Assembly: GCA_945878405.1 (NCBI GenBank)
Contig: CAMCTJ010000009.1
Coordinates: 59,379 to 123,378, forward strand
Length of the DNA: 64,000 bases
Origin: Bdellovibrio sp. ZAP7
GTDB taxonomy: Bacteria > Bdellovibrionota > FAC87 > UBA2466
Direction: 5' to 3'
The translations under genes were made by a program, and so were the position numbers. Shown piece by piece: positions 55,446-63,594 of the stretch (position 1 is its first letter; each line of letters begins with the position of its first letter). Under the pieces are notes generated by a model. That model did not search any database. It saw only the letters and a list, made by a program, of their open reading frames with translations, and was not told the origin of the DNA.

Positions 55446-57269
55446 GTGGCAATTTTACTGACAGCAAAGGAAATCCAGCATTCGTTTGGGGTGCGCCCAC
55501 TCTTTAAAGGCCTTAATTTCGTTATTGAAAGTAAGGATCGCGCGGGGCTCATCGGACCCAATGGAGCTGGGAAATCGACTCTTTTAAAGATTCTTTCCGG
55601 AAAAATAACCCAAGAAGACGGCGAGCTCTCTTTAAAAAAGGGACTTAAAGTTGGGTTTCTCGAACAGACCCCTAGTCTTGATTTAAATTCTACGATTGAA
55701 GAGACTATTTTGTCCGGCTCCGAGGATCCTTTCTCGAGCGAAGCGCATGCTCTGGCATTGGAATGGATGGGGAAACTTGGACTGGATTCCCAAGGCTACT
55801 CGGCAGAAACGCCTCTCAACCAGCTCTCTGGTGGCTGGCAAAAGAAAGTAGCGTTAGCACGAGAATTGATAAAAGAGCCCGAGCTTCTTTTACTTGATGA
55901 ACCCACTAACCATTTGGATATTGAAAGCATCTTATGGCTTGAAGAGCTCATTCAAAGAGCTCCTTTTGCCGTAGTAGTAATTACGCACGATCGCGTTTTT
56001 TTGCAAAATATCACCAATCGTATTTTTGAATTGAACCCTGTATATCCCCAAGGTGTTCTTGCGGTGAGCGGCGATTATGCAACTTACCTTGAGCTTCGTG
56101 AATCTCAACTAACCCAGCAAAAAACCGAGGAAGTGACGCTCAAGAATAAATTACGGCGAGAAACCGAGTGGCTGAAAAGGGGTGCAAAAGCCCGCACGAC
56201 TAAGCAACAGGCGCGAATCCAGCGTGCCCACGAACTCATGGATGATGTCGAAGAACTTGAATTCAGAAATAGAAAAAGAGAGGTCTCTTTAGATTTTCAG
56301 TCAGCTCAGAAACAACCCAACCGACTCATTGAAGCCCGAAACATCTCCAAATCGTTCGCAGGAAAATCTCTCGTTACAGATTTCAGTCTATTTATTGGGC
56401 CCGGAAGCCGGGTGGGGCTTTTGGGGAGAAATGGCTGTGGAAAATCGACGTTGATTCGCTGTCTCTTAGGGGAAGAGACTATCGACAGCGGGGCGATCCT
56501 AAGAGCCGAAAACCTTTCAGTAGCTTATTTCGAACAAAAAAGAGAATCGTTAGACTTAAGTCTCAGTGTTCAAAAGACCCTCTGTCCCGGAGGCGATAGC
56601 GTTATTTATCGGGGGCGGCCCATTCATATTCGAAGTTATTTGGACCGCTTTCTTTTTTCACGGGAGCAAATTGAATTACCAGTAGGTAAGTTATCCGGCG
56701 GCGAACAGTCTCGACTATTGCTTGCTCGGTTGATGTTGAAAGAAGCAAAAGTCTTGGTATTGGATGAACCAACCAATGATCTGGATATTGAAACCCTGGA
56801 CGTTTTGGAAGGTTGCCTCACAGATTTTGAAGGGGCCGTGATACTTGTTACTCATGATCGGTATTTTTTAGATCAAGTGGCAAACCAGATCATTGCCTTT
56901 CCGGATGTCCAGCAGGTGCAGAGACGCTTGGAAAAGTTCGCAGATCTTTCCCAATGGGAAGCTTGGCACAGCCAGCATCTTGCTTCGCTTAAAGCAACAA
57001 CTCCCAAAGCCCCTAAGACTGAAGGCGCCAATCCTAAAAAACGAAAATTAAGTTACAACGAAACTCGTGAGCTTTCCTCGATGGAAGATACGATTCAAAA
57101 AGCCGAAGCTAAAATAGCAGAAATTGAAAAAGAACTAACGAATCCTCAAATCCAATCACAGTCACTTAAATTGACGGAGCTTTATCAGAAACTCCATGAT
57201 GCCCAGGAAGCACTCGAGAAACTCTACGCTCGATGGGCTGAGTTAGAAGCTATTACGAATCAAGTATGA
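55446..57269 (+). CDS. uup: ABC-F ATPase Uup
   Basis: A 607-residue protein with two ABC domains and no membrane part. First domain: GPNGAGKST, LSGGWQKKVALARE, LLLDEPTNHLD. Second: GRNGCGKST, LSGGEQSRLLLARL, VLDEPTNDLD. The inter-domain linker and the C-terminal coiled coil (after about residue 525) match Uup, a ribosome- and branched-DNA-associated ABC-F protein. It starts with GTG. Its 3' end overlaps the convergent photolyase-like gene by 10 bases. Confidence 0.92.
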   Translation: MAILLTAKEIQHSFGVRPLFKGLNFVIESKDRAGLIGPNGAGKSTLLKILSGKITQEDGELSLKKGLKVGFLEQTPSLDLNSTIEETILSGSEDPFSSEAHALALEWMGKLGLDSQGYSAETPLNQLSGGWQKKVALARELIKEPELLLLDEPTNHLDIESILWLEELIQRAPFAVVVITHDRVFLQNITNRIFELNPVYPQGVLAVSGDYATYLELRESQLTQQKTEEVTLKNKLRRETEWLKRGAKARTTKQQARIQRAHELMDDVEELEFRNRKREVSLDFQSAQKQPNRLIEARNISKSFAGKSLVTDFSLFIGPGSRVGLLGRNGCGKSTLIRCLLGEETIDSGAILRAENLSVAYFEQKRESLDLSLSVQKTLCPGGDSVIYRGRPIHIRSYLDRFLFSREQIELPVGKLSGGEQSRLLLARLMLKEAKVLVLDEPTNDLDIETLDVLEGCLTDFEGAVILVTHDRYFLDQVANQIIAFPDVQQVQRRLEKFADLSQWEAWHSQHLASLKATTPKAPKTEGANPKKRKLSYNETRELSSMEDTIQKAEAKIAEIEKELTNPQIQSQSLKLTELYQKLHDAQEALEKLYARWAELEAITNQV

Positions 57270-58516
57270 GCAGGCTTGGAGTCTGCCAGCACTTCCCAGA
57301 CTGTTTCCTTTTTGTTTCCGGCTTGGAGACGAAGCCAAAGGGGCTTGAGTTCTGATTTAAAACTAAAAAAACCTGACCGAGCTTTTCCGGTGAGCTCCTT
57401 GTCATAATCTCTTCGTAAATATCTCCGTTTTACTGATAGCGATTCCCCGCCTGTTTCAAAAGTCTCCCAATGATCTTTTAAATAGCCCTGCCAGGGTTTC
57501 ATTAACACGATTTCTTTGAGTTGGTGTCGTTGGGCCCATTCTTGAACTCTGTCAAAAAGAATTCCCTCAGAAAATAATTCAACTGGGGATGAAAAAAATA
57601 CAGAAGTTCGTGCGAGAGTATCCTTAAGCGCCATCTGATTATACTGGTGCACTCGGTTGCTTCTTTCTCCGGGAAATAAAATGAGCTTAGGATCTAGAAT
57701 AGCGACGGTTGAGGGACGGAAATTACCCCAATCAAGGGTTTCGACTGAAAAATCTTCGGAGTGAAGGATAAAGCCAGTCTTTGCTGGTGTGGGACGGAAG
57801 GGGACAAACCGTTCGTTGGCTAACTGAATCGAAGCAGGTGAATGAGAAACGGGTGAAGGGTTTTCATTTAATATCCCATCAGGAAAAAATCGACCCTCCG
57901 TAAAAGTGTAAATGTTTTTCGCGGTAGCAATGTAGTGTTTACCAGGAGTGTGAAGTCCTGCGACCCACCTCCAAGAGAGAGTGTTTGAAGCTGAGTCAAA
58001 ATCGCAGAGCTCTTCTTCGAAAAGATGAGCTCCCAGTTCCCACGGAAGCGCTAAAGTGAAAATCCAAATCGAAGCAAACCACATTCTTGCGTGATTGTGT
58101 AGATAACCCGTTTCTTGAAGTTCTTTTCGCCAGTAATCAAAACATTCAATGCCGGTTTTTCCGGAGAGTGCTTCAGCATATCGAGGAAAATCCCGCCGTT
58201 TTTCCGCCTTAATAGTTTGTTGATATTCATGCCAAATGTTTGAACGGAGTTCGAGCCACGACTTCCAGTAACTTCTCCAGAGGACTTCTTGGGAAAACTT
58301 CTCTGAAGCTTCCAAGGAGTGAAGATGAGAAACTGCTTGAAGCACTTCTTTTTCTGAAATGAGACGCCTCTGGATAGCCGCCGAAAGAAGGCTCACATTT
58401 TCCCTTGAGCTGGGGCCCCTATCGTAGTTTCGTTCCAGTGCGTACTGACGAGCCGTTTGAGGGGCAAAGCATTCTAATTGTTCCAGCGCCTCTTTTCGTG
58501 TGTTGGGCAAAGTCAT
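57260..58516 (-). CDS. Photolyase/cryptochrome-like flavoprotein with apparently permuted domains
   Basis: A 418-residue protein. Residues 1-215 match the FAD-binding domain of DNA photolyases and cryptochromes: RSYWKSW, the ELQETGYLHNHARM helix, DFDSASN and SWRW (Asn178 aligns with the FAD-contacting Asn). The alpha/beta antenna domain that normally precedes it is absent from the N-terminus. Residues 240-418 instead look like such an alpha/beta domain (VAILDPKLILFPGE, VQEWAQRHQLKEIVLMKPW, FFSFKSELKPLW). This is a circular permutation relative to standard photolyase. It could be a repair enzyme or a blue-light sensor. It is co-translated with the SDR upstream (TAATG overlap). Confidence 0.75.
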   Translation of the reverse strand: MTLPNTRKEALEQLECFAPQTARQYALERNYDRGPSSRENVSLLSAAIQRRLISEKEVLQAVSHLHSLEASEKFSQEVLWRSYWKSWLELRSNIWHEYQQTIKAEKRRDFPRYAEALSGKTGIECFDYWRKELQETGYLHNHARMWFASIWIFTLALPWELGAHLFEEELCDFDSASNTLSWRWVAGLHTPGKHYIATAKNIYTFTEGRFFPDGILNENPSPVSHSPASIQLANERFVPFRPTPAKTGFILHSEDFSVETLDWGNFRPSTVAILDPKLILFPGERSNRVHQYNQMALKDTLARTSVFFSSPVELFSEGILFDRVQEWAQRHQLKEIVLMKPWQGYLKDHWETFETGGESLSVKRRYLRRDYDKELTGKARSGFFSFKSELKPLWLRLQAGNKKETVWEVLADSKPAHT

Positions 58517-59469
58517 TATCCGAAGCCCACTAGTTGTCGACTGACTTGATCTAGTTTTTCCGCGATAGCATCATCATGGGCTTGAGGATTCGGTGAGGAA
58601 AGGGGCCATCCTCCCTTCTTTGCTTTTCGGTTTCGATAAATGCCGGTTTGGCTAAAAAAAGCTCCACTCTGAGAACTTACCTCTGGAGCAAGGAGTGCGT
58701 AGAGAGTTGTTTGAGCCCCTTCCCACGGTTCAATCATCCCACCCATTCGAAAAAGTGGACGAAGGAGTTTGTTTTGAATCCATAAGGGCATGGTCTGATG
58801 AATTAAGTTTGTTCGTACCCAGCCGGGATGAACACTCGCAGTAGTGACACCCGTACCGGCCAGTCGCTTAGCTAATTGTCTTGCGTGGAGGAGATTTGCC
58901 AGTTTTGATTGCCCATAGGCAACCCAGCCATCGTATTTTCTTTTCTCAAAATTTAAGTCTTCGAAATCAATGTACCCCTCGCGCCCCATGGCTTTGTCAT
59001 GAAAACAGCTCGAAACACAAACCACTCGTGAGGGAACACTTTTTTTAAGAAGGGGAAGGAGGAGTTCCGTAAGGAGGTAGTGCCCTAAATGATTTGTTCC
59101 CAATTGCATCTCAAAACCATCTTTGGTTCTTTGAAAAGGAGTGTTCATTACGCCCGCATTATTTACTAGGCCATGAAGGGCTGAATGGTTTTCCAGAAAC
59201 CTTTTAGCAAAAGACCGAACGGAGCTTAAATCGGCTAAATCCAGTTCTGAAACTTCAATTTCTCCTCGAAGTCCCCGAGATTTAAGTTCTTTGGCTTTTA
59301 GTTCCCCTTCATCGATTCTACGACAAGCAAGCACAACCTGAGCGCCCTGTTTCGCTAATTGCTTAACTGTTACAAGTCCGATTCCTGAGTTTCCACCGGT
59401 CACAATGTAGGTTTGTCCCGATAAATCTAAATTAAATAGTTCAGGGGGGCAGAGAAGCGGTTTTGACAT
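58516..59469 (-). CDS. Short-chain dehydrogenase, retinol-dehydrogenase-like
   Basis: A 317-residue classical SDR: TGGNSGIG (residues 24-31), NNAG, catalytic SS near 153-154, and Y-x3-K as YGQSK (Tyr185, Lys189). DFEDLNFEKRKYDGWVAYGQSKLANLLHARQLAKRL is characteristic of the RDH11-14/WWOX-like and protochlorophyllide-reductase-like group, which reduces or oxidises retinoids and other lipophilic carbonyls. GGAG lies before the ATG. It is divergent from the rhodopsin by 124 bases, so a retinal/retinol role is attractive but inferred from context. Confidence 0.83.
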   Translation of the reverse strand: MSKPLLCPPELFNLDLSGQTYIVTGGNSGIGLVTVKQLAKQGAQVVLACRRIDEGELKAKELKSRGLRGEIEVSELDLADLSSVRSFAKRFLENHSALHGLVNNAGVMNTPFQRTKDGFEMQLGTNHLGHYLLTELLLPLLKKSVPSRVVCVSSCFHDKAMGREGYIDFEDLNFEKRKYDGWVAYGQSKLANLLHARQLAKRLAGTGVTTASVHPGWVRTNLIHQTMPLWIQNKLLRPLFRMGGMIEPWEGAQTTLYALLAPEVSSQSGAFFSQTGIYRNRKAKKGGWPLSSPNPQAHDDAIAEKLDQVSRQLVGFG

Positions 59470-59533
59470 AACAATCTCCAGCAGGCCGAGACTCTCAATT
59501 CGGATGAATATAAGTCTAGGAATTTATTTCGTT

Positions 59534-59562
59534 TTGTAAGATAATAGCACAGAAAGTATATT
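59534..59562 (+). promoter_or_regulatory. Promoter of the rhodopsin gene
   Basis: TTGTAA (59534-59539) and TATATT (59557-59562) are separated by 17 bases and lie about 30 bases upstream of the ATG's ribosome binding site GGGAG (59582-59586). The divergent intergenic space of 124 bases is shared with the SDR gene, so both could respond to one regulator. Confidence 0.55.
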
Positions 59563-59593
59563 ATTAACGTAGTACAACTAAGGGAGTGCAACT

Positions 59594-60364
59594 ATGTCTG
59601 CTATATCATTAACCGTGCAGCAGTACTCGACTGTATACAATATGCTGTCGTTTGCTGTCGCTTCTATGCTGGGTTCGTTTGCATTTTTCGTCATGGGACG
59701 AAATATTGTCGGCCCGAAATATCGTCTCGCACTGGTAGTATCTTCGCTTGTCGTTCTCATAGCGGGATATCACTATTGGCGCATCATGGGGAGCTGGACA
59801 GCTGCCTACGCCCTAAAAGATGGTGCGTACGTGCCTACAGGTGAAGCATTCAACGATGCTTACCGTTATGTGGATTGGCTCTTAACGGTTCCTTTGCTCC
59901 TAACTGAACTCGTTCTTGTAATGAAATTGAAAAAAGAATCGGGTGGAGTTTTAGGTAAGCTCATCATCGCCGCAGTAGCTATGATTGCTCTTGGTTATCC
60001 AGGAGAAATCGCTAACGCTGAAACAGAATCAGGTGCTCGTCTGATGTGGGCCGTGCTTAGCACGATTCCCTTCATTTACATCCTCTATGTTCTCTGGGTG
60101 AGACTGGGAGATGCTATTGGAGACCATCCAGCCAAAGTGCAAGTGCTGCTTAAAAACACTCGCTACTTGATCCTATTAACTTGGGGCTTCTATCCCATCG
60201 TTTATGCAATGGGGAGCTATGGTTGGCTCGGAGGCGCAGGTTCCATTGTAGCGGTTCAAGTAGGTTACAGCATCGCAGACGTCACAGCAAAAGCACTTTA
60301 TGGTGTGATGATCTTTGCTATTGCTTATGCAAAGAGCGAAGCTGATGGCTCATTGCCAGCTTAA
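59594..60364 (+). CDS. Xanthorhodopsin/proteorhodopsin-type light-driven proton pump
   Basis: A 256-residue seven-helix microbial rhodopsin. Helix C reads RYVDWLLTVPLLLTE: Asp94 (proton acceptor), Thr98 and Glu105 (donor) give the DTE motif of outward proton pumps. Lys233 in DVTAKALYG binds retinal, with Asp229 as second counterion. Leu102 at the spectral-tuning site predicts green absorption. His60 pairs with Asp94 as in proteorhodopsin. Ala153 sits where xanthorhodopsin has the fenestration glycine. It would pump protons in light, adding to the gradient of the respiratory chain. The Blh gene that makes retinal follows. Confidence 0.95.
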   Translation: MSAISLTVQQYSTVYNMLSFAVASMLGSFAFFVMGRNIVGPKYRLALVVSSLVVLIAGYHYWRIMGSWTAAYALKDGAYVPTGEAFNDAYRYVDWLLTVPLLLTELVLVMKLKKESGGVLGKLIIAAVAMIALGYPGEIANAETESGARLMWAVLSTIPFIYILYVLWVRLGDAIGDHPAKVQVLLKNTRYLILLTWGFYPIVYAMGSYGWLGGAGSIVAVQVGYSIADVTAKALYGVMIFAIAYAKSEADGSLPA

Positions 60365-60398
60365 TTAAGCTAGCAGTTCGTTCCGGAAGGTTAGAGAT

Positions 60399-61373
60399 TT
60401 GCGAGTAATTTCATCTCGAGAAGAGTTTCAATGGCTCTTACTGGTTGTGATGGGTTACTTGCTTTCTCTCCTTCCGGAATCTTTTTTGTGGATAGGGTGT
60501 CTCAGTTGTATTCTCGTCCTCGGAGTTCCTCACGGCGCTTTAGATATCTACCTCATTTGGTCGGAATCAAAACGTAATCTCAGTAAATCCTTAGCCGCTT
60601 TGGGGAGATATATCGCACTGGTAGTCGTTGCCCTTCTTATTTGGAGGGGTTCCTCTGAGGTATTTTGGTTTCTCTTCTTTTTATCCGCTATCTATCATTT
60701 TGGGTCCTCAGATGAGCATCCAGAGGTTGTCGCTACTGTTATTTCAAACTCCTTCAATCGCTTTCTGTGGCATTTTAGTAGGGGCTTAGTTTTAGTATTT
60801 GCACCGGCTGCTTTTCATCCAGAAAAAATTATAAATTACTTGAGACAAGCTACTTCAAATGAATTTGCTCATGCATTTGGAGCGGTGGCGCCGTTTCTTT
60901 TCGGCTATGGGCTTCTGTTTTACTTGGCGGGCTCTGCATTATGCTTCAGAAGAGTCAAAGGGAGAGCTTACCGAATGCTTCTAACGAAGCACCTCATTTC
61001 TTTATTACTCTTGGTCATTTTGTTTTGGGTGAGTGACCCACTGGTTGGTTTCTGTCTTTATTTTTGCTGTCACCACTCGCTGACCCATTGTTTTAGAGTG
61101 GTTAGCCTAAGCAAAATAAAGAAATCATCATTGGCCCTGTTGGGTGCTCTCTTTACTGTTCCTGTGATTCCCGTTTGGGGGGGGCTCAGCACAAGAATGG
61201 CTGGCGGTTTAGTTCCCGAAGGGGTTGTCAGTGCATGTTTCGTTGTGATTGCAGCTCTAACGTTTCCGCACTTGTTAGTTGTTCAGAAATGGCACCTAAA
61301 ACTTAGGCGGCCGATCCCAAAATTATCAGAGCACACAAAGCAAGAACACACGCTGCCGGGACTGACTTTTTAA
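60399..61373 (+). CDS. blh: Brp/Blh-family beta-carotene 15,15'-dioxygenase
   Basis: A 324-residue polytopic protein of the Brp/Blh family, which cleaves beta-carotene into two retinal molecules for rhodopsins. Conserved histidines that bind the iron are present in GVPHGALD, AIYHFGSSDEHP, CCHHSLTHC and FPHLLVV. The start is TTG at 60399, with GGAAGG eight bases upstream. The gene lies 34 bases after the rhodopsin. Its last 71 bases overlap the convergent DoxX-like gene. No carotenoid synthesis genes occur in the window. Confidence 0.92.
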   Translation: MRVISSREEFQWLLLVVMGYLLSLLPESFLWIGCLSCILVLGVPHGALDIYLIWSESKRNLSKSLAALGRYIALVVVALLIWRGSSEVFWFLFFLSAIYHFGSSDEHPEVVATVISNSFNRFLWHFSRGLVLVFAPAAFHPEKIINYLRQATSNEFAHAFGAVAPFLFGYGLLFYLAGSALCFRRVKGRAYRMLLTKHLISLLLLVILFWVSDPLVGFCLYFCCHHSLTHCFRVVSLSKIKKSSLALLGALFTVPVIPVWGGLSTRMAGGLVPEGVVSACFVVIAALTFPHLLVVQKWHLKLRRPIPKLSEHTKQEHTLPGLTF

Positions 61374-61674
61374 GAGGGTCGTGAACCTTCACGTGCATGG
61401 CCAGAGCTCCAAGCATCAGAACTGAGACAACGGCAGCTGGATAAACCGCAATCCCAGGAACGAATAAGCCGAAAAGAAGAGTGACTCCGGAAATGACCTT
61501 CAGCCCCCCAACCACGTAACAAAACCATTCGGGAAGTCCGTAAGCAGCAAATTCTTGCTTCATGCTTTGGGCAGCTCCGCCGCGGTAAGCAGTTGCCTTA
61601 TTAAATCGAATGAGCCAAACGTTTAGAAGACCTAACCCTACAATGAGCTGTGCGATTTGAGTTATTATCGTCAT
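61303..61674 (-). CDS. DoxX-like small membrane protein
   Basis: A 123-residue protein with four hydrophobic segments and the DoxX-type patterns VGLGLLNVWLIRFNKATAYRGG and GLPEWFCYVVGGLKVISGVTLLFG. DoxX proteins are membrane proteins linked to oxidative-stress or thiosulfate:quinone functions, but the role here is unknown. It overlaps blh tail-to-tail by 71 bases and is close to a second DoxX-like gene on the other strand, which is 73 bases away. Confidence 0.78.
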   Translation of the reverse strand: MTIITQIAQLIVGLGLLNVWLIRFNKATAYRGGAAQSMKQEFAAYGLPEWFCYVVGGLKVISGVTLLFGLFVPGIAVYPAAVVSVLMLGALAMHVKVHDPLKKSVPAACVLALCALIILGSAA

Positions 61675-61747
61675 GTTGAAGTTCCTCGGTGATTTTGGTT
61701 CTTAAGATTATTATAGTAAGGCAACTCGTAATGGAAAAGAGAATCTC

Positions 61748-62098
61748 TTGACTATTTTTCTAGCTTTAAACCTAGTGTCAGCGTCTTTATTTTTGTTTTA
61801 CGGGCTTCATTGTTTGTCTTCACAGAAAATGGTCGCCGAATTCAATCGATATGAACTAGCGGAATATCGCCGATTAACCGGAACTCTGGAAGTGGCGGGT
61901 GCTCTGGGACAGATCGTGGGTATTTGGATCTCGCCAGTGGGGCTTTTGGCTTCGGGCGGTCTCGCATTGCTGATGATCTGTGGCGTCTGGGCTCGATGGC
62001 GCATTGAAGATCCCTGGACCGCCTTTATCCCTGCTGTTTCGTTGGGAGTGATAAACGGCTTTTTGTTTTTGGGGATGCTTCAAAAGATCGGTTTTTAA
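61748..62098 (+). CDS. DoxX-like small membrane protein
   Basis: A 116-residue protein with four hydrophobic segments. ELAEYRRLTGTLEVAGALGQIVG and a C-terminal FIPAVSLGVINGFLFLG hairpin resemble the DoxX-like fold of the gene on the other strand. It starts with TTG and has no strong ribosome binding site. The histidine kinase begins 34 bases downstream, so the gene may be part of that transcription unit. Confidence 0.65.
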   Translation: MTIFLALNLVSASLFLFYGLHCLSSQKMVAEFNRYELAEYRRLTGTLEVAGALGQIVGIWISPVGLLASGGLALLMICGVWARWRIEDPWTAFIPAVSLGVINGFLFLGMLQKIGF

Positions 62099-62132
62099 AA
62101 AATCTGGCACGGGAATCGCACTTTCTCGCCGC

Positions 62133-63260
62133 ATGTTAGAGCCCTTGGTTGAAGCTGTGATCAGTGCCATCCCGAATGCAGTTGTGATTTTCAGTCCCAA
62201 CGGAACTGTCCTTGCTTCTAATTCAAAAGCTTTAGAACTCTTTGGTTTTGATTCCTTAGAAGATAAAAGCGTAGACGATTTAGCCAGGACTTGTACGCAG
62301 GAGGATGGAACTCCGATTTCTTCCTCTACCTTTGTCTCACCACTGGCCAATGAACCTCGCAAATTCATGATTCATTCGAAGAAAACGGGAAAATGGATCC
62401 TGGTCTGTGCTTCTCCGGTGGGGTCGCAGTCCGTGCAGCTAGGTAAAAACAATGTCGGGGCGATTACGGTTTATAGTGAGAAAACAGAAATTATCAAGAA
62501 TCTTGGAAAGCTCAATCGGGAACTGCAGCAAAAAACTAAATACCAGTTAGATGTTCAAGACCATCTTCTAGAGGCCATCAAAATTCGGGACGACTTTATC
62601 TCGATGGCCTCTCATGAGCTAAAAACTCCGATTACTTCGATGAAATTTCAGGTTGAGATTGTGAAGCGCAAGCACCAAAGTGGCCAACTGACGCGGCCTC
62701 AACTCGATAAATTATTTTCCACATGGGGGGAACAACTGGAAAGGCTGAATTCACTCATCGATGGGATGCTGGATGTTGCAGCTCTGAGTGAAGGCCAAGT
62801 AAAAAGCGAAGCGTGCGAAATGGATTTGGGCGAAGCAATTAGATCCCAAGTCGACCGATTTTATACTGAGCAGATAAGTTTTATTGAAAAGAAAGAGGTC
62901 ACCGGTTTCTGGGATGTGCGGAAAATAGACCAAATCGTTTCAAACTTACTCAGCAACGCTATCAAGTATGGCCATCAAAAACCCATCGAAGTCACTCTTT
63001 CGCATGAGGGCATTTGGGCTATTATTGAAGTGACCGATCACGGAGAAGGAATTGATCCAGAGAACTTCGAAAAAATATTCCGGCGCTTTGAACGGGTTCA
63101 AAGCGGGATCTCTGTTGGGGGAATCGGCCTGGGACTCTATATCGTGAAACAAGTTGTTGAAAACAATGGGGGCAGTATTAGCGTGAAGTCCAAAAAAGGA
63201 GAAGGCTCCACCTTTACCGTGAAGATTCCTCTGCACTATGAAAACCATTCTGTTAATTGA
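62133..63260 (+). CDS. PAS-domain sensor histidine kinase
   Basis: A 375-residue soluble kinase. It starts with a PAS-like domain (about 1-120), has a coiled-coil linker, and then a HisKA domain with SMASHELKTPITSM (His161). The HATPase domain carries NLLSNAIKYG (N box), DHGEGIDP (G1) and GGIGLGLYI (G2). No membrane segments are visible, so it senses a cytosolic signal. It overlaps the response regulator by 23 bases. Confidence 0.92.
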   Translation: MLEPLVEAVISAIPNAVVIFSPNGTVLASNSKALELFGFDSLEDKSVDDLARTCTQEDGTPISSSTFVSPLANEPRKFMIHSKKTGKWILVCASPVGSQSVQLGKNNVGAITVYSEKTEIIKNLGKLNRELQQKTKYQLDVQDHLLEAIKIRDDFISMASHELKTPITSMKFQVEIVKRKHQSGQLTRPQLDKLFSTWGEQLERLNSLIDGMLDVAALSEGQVKSEACEMDLGEAIRSQVDRFYTEQISFIEKKEVTGFWDVRKIDQIVSNLLSNAIKYGHQKPIEVTLSHEGIWAIIEVTDHGEGIDPENFEKIFRRFERVQSGISVGGIGLGLYIVKQVVENNGGSISVKSKKGEGSTFTVKIPLHYENHSVN

Positions 63261-63594
63261 GGATGATCTGGAGATCCAACATTCTCTTGCTGAGTTGCTT
63301 AAAATGGAAAACTACCAAGTGATTGTTGCTTCTAACGGAGCGATAGCAAAAACACTTTTGTTACAAGGGTGTACTCCCGACTTGATTTTATTAGATTTAC
63401 TGATGCCGGTGATGTCGGGAGAAGAGTTTCTTCAGGATGTAGAAATTCGCACAAAGTTGGAGTTGATTCCCGTAGTGGTACTGACCGCAGGACTAGTCCG
63501 CCAGCTGCCCAAAAGACTCGTCAGAGCTATCATTCCAAAGCCGCCGAACATCTCAGAGATGTTGATGACCTTGGGGCATATTCTGAATGGGTGA
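63238..63594 (+). CDS. Single-domain response regulator
   Basis: A 118-residue receiver without an output domain. IEDD carries the acidic pair (Asp9-Asp10), LLDLLMP the phospho-acceptor Asp53, VVVLTAG the conserved Thr, and IPKPP the conserved Lys. All active-site residues are intact, so it is likely phosphorylated by the overlapping upstream kinase and acts as a CheY-like or Spo0F-like intermediate. Confidence 0.93.
   Translation: MKTILLIEDDLEIQHSLAELLKMENYQVIVASNGAIAKTLLLQGCTPDLILLDLLMPVMSGEEFLQDVEIRTKLELIPVVVLTAGLVRQLPKRLVRAIIPKPPNISEMLMTLGHILNG

Noticed and set aside
61874-62368. Minus-strand ORF of 164 codons over the DoxX-like and kinase starts
   Set aside because: It is antisense to two better-supported genes and resembles no protein family.
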